Assembly: GCA_951640165.1 (NCBI GenBank)
Contig: OX621252.1
Location: 24,077,934 to 24,141,933 of the forward strand
DNA length: 64,000 nt
Source of the DNA: Pseudoips prasinana
Lineage: Eukaryota; Arthropoda; Insecta; Lepidoptera; Nolidae
Reading direction: 5' to 3'
The notes under the pieces were generated by a model, which saw only the letters and a list, made by a program, of their open reading frames with translations, ran no database searches and was not told where the DNA came from. The translations under genes were made by a program, and so were the position numbers. The stretch's first letter is position 1. Every line of letters starts with the position of its first letter. Shown piece by piece: positions 9,648 to 20,951 of this stretch.

Positions 9648-10162
9648 ATAATTGCTAGTCCCCCAGAAAGAGATAAAAGATTCGAACCTAACACAATAAA
9701 ATTTACTAGGCATCTATTACTGTCAATCAAGCTCAACCGACGAGACGTTTAAGCTCTGCGATACTATATGTGTACCTACTATATACTGCGATATTATATA
9801 CATATATTATCACACAATATTTTCACAGAACTTAAGCTCAGTAATACCAAGTGCTTTTCTACATAGCCTAGACAGTGCCTTAATCAAATAGGGATCATTT
9901 TACTCGTTAACCAAAAAGCTCAACGACCTATTAAAGTTTATCTCCTTGAAAATTGTACGGAGTAATCGCCTATTAATTTTAATTAAAATACTAATTAACA
10001 GGTGCGGTACGACAGACTAAATTGGCCAGTTTTGTGTACGTAAAGAGCTTAGTCCAGCCTCGCCAAATTCAGGATTTCGCGTAACTTAAGTCAAAACTCT
10101 TAACTGATCAAGATATACGTTAACATAGCAAACTCAAAACGGGGAAGTCATATATTTCATAA

Positions 10163-10331
10163 CTAGCTGTTCCCGGGGTTTTACCCGCGTAATCGTGCGT
10201 CAGCGTGTCAGCTAACTCCATACCAAATTTTATTAAAATTGCTCCAGCCGTTTAGACGTGAAGAAGTAACAAACATACACATTCACACACGCACACACTC
10301 ACAAACTTTCGCCTTTATAATGTTAGCGTGA
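10163..10331 (-). mobile_element. Heli-2 non-autonomous Helitron-like element
   Basis: Minus strand: it starts TCACGCTAACATTATAAAG and ends in a hairpin region plus CTAG, flanked by A and T. The body holds GTTACTTCTTCACG and ATTTGGTATGGAGTTAGC, as in the copy at 29.5 kb. Confidence 0.72.
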
Positions 10332-10339
10332 TAAAAGGG

Positions 10340-10774
10340 CCTCTTAAGAACTTTGCTCTCTCATAACGATGAGGGTGTCAAAGGAGATCGGACATTTTAG
10401 TATGGACTTTGGTCCAAGTGGCGTCGGATGATGAGAATTGCTTTATTTATTTGATAATTTAATATTATAACACTTACTATACCCGCAAATAAATCGACAT
10501 ATGGAGAAAAAAGTAATTGACACATAGGTATATCACCCATATTATTTTAATGAGTAGTTGTAATATTTTTTTTTTTACTGTTTATATGCAGATTATTAGA
10601 AAAATACGATATATATTACAGGTATTCATTAAAGCACACATAACAACATAACATAACGCCTGTAAACCCCGAAGGCTTAAGCAGAGGTATACCTATTATT
10701 GTAATAATTGTTTGTTTTATTTATATATAATAAAGGTTAAAATAAAAGAAACATGAACGATTAATATGTATTTA
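10340..10774. other. No gene; one small dispersed repeat
   Basis: Around 10640-10690 is CATAACGCCTGTAAACCCCG followed by AGCAGAGG, which resembles a common lepidopteran dispersed sequence. The rest is unique AT-rich DNA. Confidence 0.35.
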
Positions 10775-11098
10775 TTATATTAAAATGTGGTTAAAAAATT
10801 CTGCAGGATGGCGTATTTGATCTTGGTAGCGAGCCCACCCTAAATACCATACTATGGTCATAATATGGGCACAAACCCCTAAAGTCCTCTTCCCCGTTAT
10901 ACAGCTACAATAATAATACCGTATGGAATCCAATCCTGCAGCTTCTTCTCCATACGTTATGTATGTGTAATAGGTTCTTGACCTGACGTGTCGTTTTAAT
11001 ATCGTCGGTGTAGCGGGCGCATACGGGCGGCGGGGAGTAAGTGCGAGTACTCGGTACTCGGCAAATAAGTTTTGACCGAACAAAAGGCAGCTTTTCAA
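10775..11098 (-). pseudogene. Fragment encoding a SWIM-type zinc finger
   Basis: A minus-strand frame of 107 codons has no ATG start and is preceded directly by a stop, so it is an exon or a broken fragment. Residues 62-78 (YYCSCITGKRTLGVCAH) form a C-x-C-x9-C-x-H SWIM pattern, with C64, C66, C76 and H78. The flank TIVWYLGWARYQ fits the hydrophobic-aromatic stretch that follows the motif in a large invertebrate family of SWIM proteins, many of them linked to transposase-derived genes. SWIM fingers bind DNA or protein. The N-terminal part has no recognised domain, and another frame overlaps it at 10905-11198, which suggests a frameshift or missing intron boundary. It could be a decayed domesticated gene or part of an unrecognised DNA transposon. 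Confidence 0.55.
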
Positions 11099-11099
11099 T

Positions 11100-11639
11100 T
11101 ATTCGTCTATAATAGGTAGATACTTTCTGAACTGTATAACTTTTTTCTCTGTGGGCCGATTTTATGGTGTCCATAGTAAAAAAATATCCTACATTCACGA
11201 ACTATTATATAGACTAGATTTCATCAGCCGACGCCATTTGGACCACTTCCGCCCGTTCTCCTTTCAGAGTGACTAAGAAGTGCTTAAGGTATGGGAAATG
11301 GATGTTCCCTTAATACACTTTAAGCTACTATCGCCATCTATTCCTGCTCCTTCCTCCAACCGATTATTTCTGTTCTTACCGGCCAAGGAAGGCCATTAAA
11401 TAGTGGATAATTATTGCTCAACAAGGCTACCACCAACCAGAGTGTACGGGCAAGCTGGAAGGAAGAAGAAGAAGGAACAAAACTGTCTCTCGGGAGTAAG
11501 GTAGTTGTGATGGGGTCCCGCTTAGACCTATTTCTGCTAATTACCAGAATTAATCGGCGAATACTATCTGACCTGGAAACTCAGATTCCAAAATAAACCT
11601 TTGTTTTTTACACAAAATTCAGACAAAATATAAATTTCA
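11100..11639. other. No gene assigned
   Basis: The stretch directly upstream of the SWIM fragment (minus strand) might hold more exons, but no second domain is visible. The region 11230-11500 has higher GC with no repeat match. Nothing firmer can be said. Confidence 0.3.
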
Positions 11640-11840
11640 ATAATTAAACCTAAACATAATCTCCTTGACAATAGCTTAATACAAGCTAGCCAAATATCAC
11701 TACTATTATAAAATAAATTTTATAAATGTTTTAACAATCCGTGTACCTAAATATAATAACTGTATTACTACAAACATGTTCTGACTATTTACAAGCGCTT
11801 TTTTGAAGTCTACATGAATAAAAACCTTTTTTATTTTATT
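11640..11840 (+). mobile_element. LINE-T 3' end
   Basis: The segment holds ATTACTACAAACATGTTCTG, ACTATTTACAAGCGCTTTTT and ends CATGAATAAAAACC plus a T/A-rich tail. The same 3' unit recurs at 28.2, 29.0 (minus), 52.3, 57.8 and 60.4 kb. The family is unknown; a LINE 3' UTR with AATAAA is the likely source. Confidence 0.65.
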
Positions 11841-12290
11841 TACACAGAAGAATCGAACCCGCAACCTCAAGCACGTTAGAGCCGACCAGACCAGACTATT
11901 ATTATTTTTCATGGATGTTTTTTATATTTTTTAGCTTTCGTTTATTCAGAAATTTTAATATATCTCCAGTTAAACGGTTGGCAGTTAGTTACCGGCGACC
12001 TGCTATATTCTTTGCTACAAACACTCCATAAATAATAATATCCCAACTCTTAACGCTTAATTTTTATTAAAACCCAAAAAAGCAGTAGATTATGTAAACG
12101 TTTAATCCATAAAGGTGCTCTTTTATTTCGCCTAGCGTTAGTAGAGTGGCATTTAGGTAATCTAGATGAACAGAGGTCGTTTGAAACAGTTTTAGGAACC
12201 TACCTAATATTTATAACGAACCTTTTTTTGTGATTTTAGACATTAATTTATACTTTGAGCAATTGCGTAACACGGGGCTTATTCTAGTTT

Positions 12291-12476
12291 CAGGGGCTCT
12301 ACCGGCAAAGTCGCCGAACATCGTTTTCGTGAATGGCGTTCAAATGAATAAAGGTCTTTAAATAGGCTTCCATGACCACATTTGACGTCACGATTGATTA
12401 AGTCATTTTTAGCCTTTATTTATTTGAACGCCATTCAAGAAATCAATGTTCGGTGACTTAGCCGGTAGAGCCCCTG
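12291..12476. mobile_element. MITE-A palindromic element, complete
   Basis: The ends CAGGGGCTCTACCGG and CCGGTAGAGCCCCTG are perfect complements and extend to about 33 bp with a few changes. Inside are GGCGTTCAAAT and ATTTGAACGCC. The copy at 62575-62820 has the same tips. It is non-coding, and the target duplication is not clear. Confidence 0.82.
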
Positions 12477-12491
12477 GTTATGTTTCATATG

Positions 12492-12650
12492 CTCTTCTTC
12501 TGGTTAGGCAGAGAGTTTGGATCACTAAGCCATGTTTTTATGACTCCCTAATAAAATCTGACTGCTAAGCCAGAGACAGTCATGGGTTACCCCCATGACT
12601 GTAAAAACATGGCTTAGTGATCCAAACTCTCTGCCTAACCAGAAGAAGAG
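12492..12650. repeat. Long inverted repeat (49-bp perfect arms) with a second nested hairpin
   Basis: 12492-12540 and 12602-12650 are exact reverse complements. Between them, 12576-12586 and 12592-12602 are also exact complements with a 5-nt loop. The 60 bases at 12591-12650 interrupt a SINE-C-like sequence (ACTGCTAAGCCAGAG before, CTCCACCCAGGAA after). They are therefore a templated insertion copied from two nearby segments on the opposite strand. Confidence 0.85.
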
Positions 12651-12730
12651 ATCTCCACCCAGGAATTTTTTGTATGATGATTATGTTTATATTATGTTCT
12701 GTGTCTTAGAAAATTTACCTGTAAATTTGC
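12541..12730 (+). mobile_element. SINE-C fragment carrying a templated insertion
   Basis: ACTGCTAAGCCAGAG, CATGGGTT and then CTCCACCCAGGAATTTTTTG and ATGATGATTATGTT follow the SINE-C order once 12591-12650 is removed. Confidence 0.55.
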
Positions 12731-12754
12731 TGTGCAATCAGTAAATAAATAAAT

Positions 12755-12862
12755 ATATTGGGACAACTAACACACCGCCATCTGATCCCAAATTACATCA
12801 TTAGATTAATTCTGGGTGGAGATTGAACCCAGGAGCCCTGGCTTAGCAGGCAAGTTGCCTGC
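12755..12862 (-). mobile_element. SINE-C, internally deleted
   Basis: TTGGGACAACTAACACACCG, CCATCTGATCCCAAA and then, after a deletion, CTGGGTGGAGATTGAACCC and GCTTAGCAGGCAAG. These are the 3' end and the tRNA-like head of SINE-C in reverse. Confidence 0.6.
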
Positions 12863-12929
12863 TGTTTTGTTGATGGATCAGTCAGTCAGTTTCTGCTTTG
12901 ACGTTAGATATATAATTTATATTAGAATG

Positions 12930-13135
12930 TCTTTTTTTTTTATACGGCAGGAGGAATGCCTACGCATGCCACCCGCAAAAAGTGTCTGCGGGTGGGTATG
13001 TCAGACTCGCTCCGACTAAACCTAACCTGCCGTGGACTTCTCTTGGCGCCTGATAGGGAGAGCCCCGGGAACGCGGGTATGCTGCTCCGGTGCTCCCCTT
13101 TTGCGCCATGTCCCAGATATATTAGTATGTCTAAC
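12930..13135 (-). repeat. Dispersed repeat with poly-A end (poly-T on plus strand)
   Basis: A T9 run is followed by GC-rich sequence (GCCACCCGCAAAAAGTGTCT, AGCCCCGGGAACGCGGG, GCTGCTCCGGTGCTCCCC). The composition differs from its surroundings, and the poly-T edge suggests a minus-strand retroposon. I recognise the type from lepidopteran genomes but cannot name the family. Confidence 0.5.
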
Positions 13136-13139
13136 TAAT

Positions 13140-15700
13140 ACTTCCATCCAGTCCAGTGCCGAGCAAATTTATGGTGTACAAATGTACACACGGCTACACA
13201 TCAAGCTATACATTTCCAGTATAAGCTGATCTCGCGTTATATAGGATTTCCATACAATGACAGATCAGCTTATGTATATTGGAACATTATCAATAGCTTG
13301 ATATATAGCCGTGCGTTCTTGAATAAGAAATCCTTTATATACATCATTATGTAGATTGACCCTTGAATATTAAGCATACGTTTCAAAGGCATATTGAGTT
13401 TAGTTCAGTAACAATTAATTTTTCTAAATAAAACGATAAAATCCTCAGTCACTTACTAATGATATATCAACGCCCGGTCTTCTATCTCTTTGAAATACTC
13501 ATGAATAAATGTTTACTTTCTCAGTGGTTTCCGAAATTCTGCTCTTAATACTGATGTAAAGGCACATATTTCTAAACCATAGAGCAACTAAGAACATTAA
13601 ATGGTTATATGTAAATATGAGAATTAATATTTTCTATTCTTCTTATGTGAGTAATGTGGTTTATATTAAAGTAACCGCTCCCAGAGACTAGATAAAAATA
13701 TTATTAAAAAATATAAAAAGGATCTCATTATGTCCAACATCGTCAGCTTCTGTACCCTTCAAAGCTCACCCTCTAATATAATAACCCTCCCACACCTCCC
13801 GGGGTTATAACGACCGTCCCTTCAAAATATTCTTTCAACAGAACTCGCCTCCGTCCCTTCGGAACAAAAAAGAAAACGCTGCATCACGGTCATTTTTAAT
13901 TTTAACCCTAACGACGCCATTGAAGGCATTTAACGTCGGCCATTACAGCGTCACTATCTGGTGCGTGCATCTTCCCGAGGTAAATGGACGGGAAAGGGTC
14001 TGGAATAACACGGATAGCGTTTGGGGGCTTCGGGAAATTAAGAAGGTTTTATGCACACCAAAATATTCCCGGACACTTTTTTTTACATTTTGGCAGTAAT
14101 TCAGCATTAGGTCCCGTGTGTAAAAATGAGGTAAAAGAGCTGTCTGTGGCAAATTTTTGGGCCCTATCTACACCGTCCATACATCCCTTAGTCATTAAAC
14201 ATGAAATTGACTGGCGCCCTGCAAACAGACATCACAAAATGCCCCAGCTTAAAACTTCGGCTTTCGAGGCTAGACCTATTTAAAATTTATACCACCCTAA
14301 CTACAAACTAGATTTCTAGCTGTCTCAACAGCCACTAACCAAAAATATTCAAGAGATTTCGTATCCTATGAAAGCCCCAAGTAGCCATGCATAAATACGA
14401 GCTCGGTGTATTCATCTCTCCACCCATATTAATATTAATACTCGTGATTTGCATTTTAGCACTTGGCTTGGAAGTCTGGCGCGGAAAAATCTCTGCTATG
14501 ACGGACATCTGAGTAAATGGCGCGCGAAAAATAACACCCGTCGCGTACATGCCGCGGAAATTAAGGACGCGACGTAATTTTTAAGTGTTGCCCGGAATTT
14601 TGGGAATTATAAAACCCGAACGTCCCAGGGTGCATTCTTGGGTAGCATGTACAAAAAAATATATATAATTTGTTTAAATGCATGTGGCCACGTATGAAGT
14701 GCTACAATATATTTAATAAAATTTTTTTTTCTTTGAAGTATAATATGTTATTTTGACACTATTTTAACCGCTGACAAGAGGGTTTAATAAATAGCATTTA
14801 TTCGTATGCCTGTGTCCCTATTTATATGTTTGTCTATGGGTTCGTAGATTCCAAAGAGACAAACCGATTGGAATGCGGCCTTTTTTTGAAACTGTCAAAA
14901 AGAAAGCAAGTTTAATAGGTTCTTAGTTCCAAATAGCAATTCTTTCTTAGTTGGAGTCGGGGATTTTCAACAGTTAAGTTATTTAATACTGACATTTTGT
15001 TTTAGTACCTAAAACATTCAAACAAATACAATAATGGCTGTTGTTTCAACGGCAACTGTGCCAAATGCCTATGTTATTATTGCCACGTCGTTGATGTTTT
15101 TTTCTGTACGTCCACCAACTGGCCAAACTGGTAACTAATTGCTTGGCCAAATTAAAATCCTTCATAGCTAAGCACCAAACAACGATCAGGGGGTATCTTC
15201 ATGCTTAATGACTAGTAAACAGAGGGTGGGGAGGGTATTTGGGAACGGTCCGTAAATGAGGCGCCGATTATTTGCCCCTAAACCGGGCCTGTTTGCCCGC
15301 GCCTCCTCCGCTAATTGATGCGAGCCGAGTAGAGGCTTTTTTACCAAGACCACTGTAATGGGGCTCTTTCGAGTGAAATATCTTTTCGGTTTTTGTTTTT
15401 CCCCGAAACCCTTTTTTGGGTGATAAAATAAAGTAGGTGGGGGAAGTGTGTACTTATGGAATTACTGTAATCAGTTGTGGAAAGGTTCCTTTCGGCCCCG
15501 TGTACCCCTTGCGCTCTTGTGAATTAACGCCCTGATAGCAAGTGTTTTAATGAATAGAATTAAGTAAGAGCATTGCAATGTTCTGTAATGGGGTCAAAGG
15601 AGAAGGGTATCCTGAGCTTTATAGAGGACTATTGAAAGATAAAATATCTTTATTATACCGTTGTGCTTAGACAAACTGGAACAGTTATTTATTTATTTAC
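13140..15700. other. No gene; 2.5-kb unique island
   Basis: No family from the rest of the window matches. The islands at 13780-14620 and 15190-15560 have raised GC and CpG. They include an octamer ATTTGCAT (14447-14454) and AT-rich homeobox-like cores. Such composition fits cis-regulatory DNA of a neighbouring gene, which is an inference. Frames at 13943-14283 look like chance open frames. Confidence 0.35.
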
Positions 15701-15707
15701 TTAAGGA

Positions 15708-16213
15708 AACTCTACAGCTTTAATGTATGGAAGTGAAAGTTGGGTATGGCAGAAAAAGAATGAAAATGAAATAAATGCAGTGGAAATGAGAGCTCTGAGA
15801 AGTATGTGTGGTGTGACTTTGAGAGACAGAATTCGAAATACTGATGTAAGAGAGCGTAGTGGTGTGAAAGAAGATGTAGTCACAAAGATTAAAAAAGGAA
15901 TGCTAAGATGGTTTGGCCGTTTAGAGAGGATGAATGAAAGAAGATTGAGAAAAGAAGTATACCTGGCCTGTGTGAATGGAACAACTGGAAGGGGAAGACC
16001 TCGTCGAATATTCTTTGACCAAATCGGAGACGTACTCAAGAAAGGGCAGGTCAGAAGTACCCTAAACCGGCGAGCATGTATGAAGAATATTATGACAGTA
16101 ATCGAGGCAAAAGACGTGTGCAAAGATCGTGACAAATGGAAATCCGTTGTCTCTGCCTACCCCTCTGGGAAACAGGCGTGAGTCTATGTATGTATGTATG
16201 TAACTCTACAGCT
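15708..16213 (+). mobile_element. LINE-2, 5'-truncated, with 12-bp target-site duplications
   Basis: 15720-16201 is flanked by AACTCTACAGCT (15708-15719 and 16202-16213). It ends with the ORF stop, then CTATGTATGTATGTATG. This is the outcome of target-primed reverse transcription that stopped early. The sister copy is at 58235-58739. Confidence 0.85.
15723..16181 (+). pseudogene. LINE-2 ORF2 C-terminal fragment (about 152 codons)
   Basis: The open frame encodes the end of a non-LTR retrotransposon reverse transcriptase, downstream of the catalytic palm. Visible signatures are MYGSESWVWQKK (residues 1-12), [16 protein letters not shown], the [15 protein letters not shown] stretch and a basic GRGRPRR segment. 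It ends in AYPSGKQA. No RT motif remains because of 5' truncation, so it cannot act alone. The frame is undisturbed, which suggests a young copy. The sister at 58.3 kb reads [10 protein letters not shown], so H is probably the ancestral residue. Confidence 0.85.
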
Positions 16214-16795
16214 ATTTCATTCAACTGCATGCGATTTTAACAGTACCTACCTACGATTACACTTAGCTTATTACAGAGTTCCAAAACAATGTTAGATGGA
16301 CACAGCCTTAATTAAATTAACCAAATAAAAATCTGAGACGTCGTTTTAAAATCGAACCTTTCCTGATTACAGTCTGTCTTATTAAATGTTACTAATCATC
16401 AATGCGATCTAATATCTTATGCAAACCTTTTTTTTTTTAAATTAACCAAATGTTATTAATATGGATTTGTTTCTGTTTTTTTGCCTTTAAATGTGGCTTC
16501 CAAAATATTTATATAAGTATCTTTATATGGGCAAATTTGGACTCGAGCACTTATGTCGTAAAAAAATTGTATAATTTAAGTAATAATAATAATAATCATT
16601 TATTCATAACCCAACAAGTGGTTTTCCAATTAAGATCAAAATCATCGATATGTACGGGTTAGACTTACACAAAGTTAATGGACTCCTGAGTCTGAAACTA
16701 GGTTAACTGTACTATCAGAGTCAGTGTTCCTCTTGTAGTTCCTCTCGTGAGTGTTTATGTCAAGGGTGCGTGTATGAGATGCAGTGTGAAAGTGT
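16205..16795. other. No gene; nothing recognised
   Basis: Unique AT-rich sequence that includes a T9 run and an AATAATAATAATAATC microsatellite. Confidence 0.35.
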
Positions 16796-16850
16796 GTGTG
16801 TGTGTGTGTAAAATACAAATACTCTTTATTGTACACCAAGATTTAAGTAG
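16796..16850 (-). mobile_element. LINE-type 3' end fragment after a GT microsatellite
   Basis: AAATACAAATACTCTTTATT and GTACACCAAGATTTAA match 52615-52655. On the plus strand it follows a GTGTGTGTGTGTGTG run. Confidence 0.5.
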
Positions 16851-18018
16851 TGTGTGTAATGTTTTTATTATCAACTTAATTTACTTCTAATGCATATTAG
16901 ATTTCGCACTTCTTCTCCATGTAAAATCTAACCGTACCAAATTTCGTACTCTTCCGTTTGCGTAATTTTCATGAAAAGGGGTAGGTAGGGAGGAAGCAAC
17001 AAAAAATGCGGATATATACCTATTAAGCTCGTGTTCTATTAGATACACATTGATATTTTTGTCTTTAAGTTTAACTCGTTTTGTGAGTATCTAGTAATTT
17101 TTACTGTCATTAATTTTCTAGGAAGTACACTATTTAATAAGTTTTTCACTTTTATGAATTATCTACCTTGCGTACCGACTACGCCAGAAAGAAAGCATAG
17201 TAATTAAGTGACATCAAAAGTCGATGGATTTTATGTTGTATGTTACGTAATTTGTCCGCTATTATTTGTGAACCAATTCAAAAAAAATCCGAGTGGGAAA
17301 TCTTTTGATATGTTCGTATGTAAATGTGATCTCGTACAGACAAATTGAAATCGATTCCATATGTTTTAAAACAGTAATTATATAACCCAAACTTTTCTAA
17401 CCATCAATTTTAATGCTTCCTACATACATAATTTTGGGCAGCGAAACAGAAACCATCCCTTGGCTATTACAGTACCCGCCTTCCGAATAATTTGTGCGAA
17501 AAATTTACATGTGTCGACTTAACTCGCCCTTTCGGCGTGATTGATGGCCTTTAGGATATTATATTAGCCAGGAGGGTATCATGACTACGGGAGGTATGGA
17601 TAATACTGTGGATACGTAGGTTCTATTTCACCCGTGAGATGATGGGGCAAAATGCGTAGTATACACGCCAGTTCGTTAAATTAGTTGGAAAGCTAGGCCG
17701 TTAACAAGACGGCTACAAACGTTTAATAGAAAATCTCCTTTCCTTTGAAAGCGCAAGTCATTTAACGTTTAACGAGTAGGGCTAAATGATTAGCGATCGG
17801 CGAAGGCATCCATCTTTTTCGGCGTGTTATGTTAATGTTAATTAATATAAAAAAAAGGTTCCGAAGTTAACAAAAGGTTATTTTTTTAAATATATGAGAT
17901 GCGATTAGTTAGTTTGTTAGCCGAAAGACGTTCCCTGCATCACGAAAGATATTTACATGTGCTAGTCTTAGCTTAGCTTAGCTATCCAGCTGCAGCCAAT
18001 TTTTACTAAGGATATAAC
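16851..18018. other. No gene; unique AT-rich DNA
   Basis: No recognised repeat, except a short stretch at 17250-17300 that resembles the 158-bp tandem unit at 40.6 kb (TACGTAATTTGTCCGC, GTGAACCAATTC). Confidence 0.35.
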
Positions 18019-18265
18019 GGTCTCCGTAGCCTAGTTAGTAGTGCTCCTGCCTACGAAGCTGGTGGTCCTGGGTTCGAATCCCGGTAAGTGCAAATATTTG
18101 TGTGATGAGCACGAATATTTGTTCCTGAGTCATGGATGTTTTCTATGTATTTAAGTATTTATCTATCTATATAAGTATGTATATCGTTGCCTGGTACCCA
18201 TAGTACAAGCTTTGCTCAGTTTGGGGCTAGGATGATCTGTGTGACATTGTCCTGAGATATTATTA
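18019..18265 (+). mobile_element. SINE-A, full length
   Basis: The head is GGTCTCCGTAGCCTAGTTAG with a perfect B box (GGGTTCGAATCCC). The body and the 3' end (GTACAAGCTTTGCTCAGTTT) follow the family order, with an ATATTATTAAAAAAATTAG tail. Confidence 0.87.
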
Positions 18266-18364
18266 AAAAAATTAGGCAAAAACTAATGAGGTTGCATGGC
18301 TGTCAGCTAAATATTACTTCCCCGTTCCATCCCATGGGTGACCTAGAAGTCATTCCGTGGAAAT

Positions 18365-18500
18365 ACCTACCTAAATAGGAGCAGCACCTTCTCTCTATGA
18401 ATTGTAACCATCATACGGCACGATCTCATACTGCGATTTACCAAGCGTGGCGGTTATAGTCCCCCATTGTTGGGAGAGGCTATAGTCCAGAAGTAATAAT
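18365..18500 (+). mobile_element. SINE-X 3' portion, diverged
   Basis: AGGAGCAGCACCTTCTCTCT, ACTGCGATTTACCAAGCG and TGGCGGTTATAGTCCCC follow the SINE-X order (plus strand). The end AGGCTATAGTCCAGAAGT replaces the usual RTE-like tail by decay. Confidence 0.55.
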
Positions 18501-20600
18501 GAGACCAAACTCTTAGTAAAAGTCGTCGAGGAGTGCCACTATCCACCTTGCTGCCTCGGTTTAATTATATTCTATTATCAAATAACTAAACGATCTGACA
18601 ATGATAAATATTATATATTATTTGAAAACAAAGTTAGTTACAAGCGAAACTAATAAAAGCCTCTTGTGAAACCGCTTTTATCCATCAAATAATTTTAGTT
18701 TAATAATTCTAACAAACTTGGAAATGTTACAATGTTAATTATCTAAATAACAATTGTTTACCTACGAGTGGTGCATAATTAATTTGACCTAACACTAAAC
18801 ACGTTCCATTTCACCCCACTCTCCCCTAATCAATTGCACTTTCACTAGTGTTGTGCCACATTAGTATACACAATATAATAATTAAGCACGTAGGTACGTA
18901 AAGTCAGTGTTGCTCAATGAGGCTGAGAACCGATTGTCGGCGCACATTACCGGCCCGCTACAGGATATCTAGAAAGGTAGCGACAGCATGTCAAGATAAG
19001 AAAATAGTTTGCAAGCAAGGTTTAGTATTACCACCTCCATTTTAATTTAAAAACATTGGTTATGTCTTTGGGAATAACGTAGTTTTCTGAATGGACAAGT
19101 TTTATCGATTAGCAAGAGCATACCAGTGAATAGTAGACGTAGAAAATAAAACTAACTATGTATATTACCGCTGTGATCTAAATAATATAATTAATTGGCG
19201 ATGAGAAAAAAAATCTAGGTTTTTTTTTTTACCATACATAAATAAACAAACGGGAAGAATCAATAAACGTATATAGTATTTATTATGTATTTTTATTGAT
19301 AGCTAGCTGCAAAATTATGTTCACGAATTTAATCTGACCACTATAAAATTTTAATATATAGGCATATAGAAAGTTCTGGATCACTTGAATGAAATGTCAT
19401 AAATTCTTGGAACTAGAAAAATAATTGTTCCACAAAGTTTCTTTCTGTTTATGTTTTATACGAAGGGTAATGATAGTGGATTTATAAATAACAGTGATTA
19501 AATGTCTGTTCGTTAGTGAATTTCAATACTTTTTGTGCCAAAGTTTGTTTTCACATCATTCAACAGAATGAGTTAAGAAAATGTTAAAGAAAGGGTTAAA
19601 ATTATACTATATGTGTAGTTTCCAATAAGTTTTAAATGACGAAAAAGTAATTAACATATTCATACCCACTGTAAGACAGGGGATAATTAATGTACACCAG
19701 TATGCAACCTCGAGAGACCTGTCAAATTAATTTAGAACCACTTTCTGGGCATATTATAAAATTTCTAAAATATTTGGAATATAATCTCCTTAGGTCAATA
19801 ACATAATAAGAATAGACTTTTTTTTAAAGGATTACCACTGTGTAGTTGCTTTGCAAGGGAAAATACTATTTTATAAAAAAAACTTTTAGCGTTTAGAAGT
19901 TTAAAAATATATAACCACAATGCACACCAATAATCATTTTCCAAAACTATTTATATTCAACAAGTTTTTCAGTTTTGTCGTTAACACCTATCACGGAGAG
20001 CAAGGAATACGTGCTAGTTTAACATTAATTAAATTAAATTAAAAAGCAAAATTCAGATTCATAACCAAGTATCAAAATGTTTTTACCACGGCATTTTTTT
20101 TTCTGTCAGTACATCTAACGCCGTTCCATAGTTAATTCTGTACTGTGACGTCACATAAATGTTCACTTTCGCCCGCCACAGCGTACCTAAATACCGATAC
20201 CTTGGTAAATGCGGTACACATACCAGCGTTTATGGTTTATGGGCAAATGTTAGTAGTTTAGTTGTGGTCACGGTTAAAATTAGCACCATTTCGAAATATT
20301 ACAACGGTTTAGAAATTAATCAATGGAAAGATTCATTTTGATAGTATATATTGCACTGAAATTGTTTTCAGTTAGGCAAACTATGTTTAGGAGAATTCGA
20401 TTTATGATTTTTTTTTTTTAGGGTAATATATCCCAGTATTGCGTCGGACTTTCATCATCATTATAAAAATTATAGCCGAGAACCTCAAGTCGCCAATTAT
20501 TTGCCGTACGGTTAATTGTAAATACCAAGACTAGAAAATACGTTATTTTTATGTTACTGACACTCTATGGATTCATTTGTCCGCAATAAAAGTTATACAA
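18501..20600. other. No gene; 2.1-kb AT-rich unique DNA
   Basis: No repeat family or coding frame supported. Runs of T (for example 19219-19230 and 20407-20419) and AT-rich stretches dominate. The small frame near 20159-20341 has no similarity I recognise. Confidence 0.35.
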
Positions 20601-20609
20601 TACAATACA

Positions 20610-20889
20610 ATTATTTTATCAGCCCAAAGATGCCCACTCCTGTAATAAGGCCTCCCGAAAGATCTTCACAATCGCTTGTCTTACACTACCCGCGTCCAGC
20701 GGCTTCCAGCTTCCAGCAACCCTTAGAAGATCATCGGTCCATGTTGTTGATGGCCTGCCCACGCTGCTTCTTCCCGTTCGTGGTTACCACTCGAGAACCT
20801 TTCTGCCCCAGCGGCCGTCGGTTCTACGAGCTATGTACTCTGTAAATTGCCACTACAGCATGGCAATTCTTTGCATCAGACTTTACAAG
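20610..20889 (-). mobile_element. RTE-1 LINE 3' portion
   Basis: Reverse of the RTE-1 C-terminus: AGCCCAAAGATGCCCACTCC, GATCATCGGTCCATG, GGCCTGCCCACGCTGC and CCCAGCGGCCGTCGGTTCTA. It extends further upstream in the LINE (GCATGGCAATTCTTTGC) than other copies. It ends where the palindromes begin. Confidence 0.75.
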
Positions 20890-20890
20890 C

Positions 20891-20950
20891 AATTCACGGC
20901 CTCAAAGCATACCTAGACCTGAGTCTAGGTATGCTTTGAGGCCGTGAATT
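20891..20950. repeat. Perfect palindrome 1 (28-bp arms, loop CTGA)
   Basis: 20891-20918 and 20923-20950 are exact reverse complements, separated by CTGA. Confidence 0.95.
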
Positions 20951-20951
20951 C

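Noticed and set aside
13943..14283. Opposite-strand frames of 69 and 99 codons in the 14-kb island
   Set aside because: No recognisable motif. The region looks regulatory or neutral, not coding.
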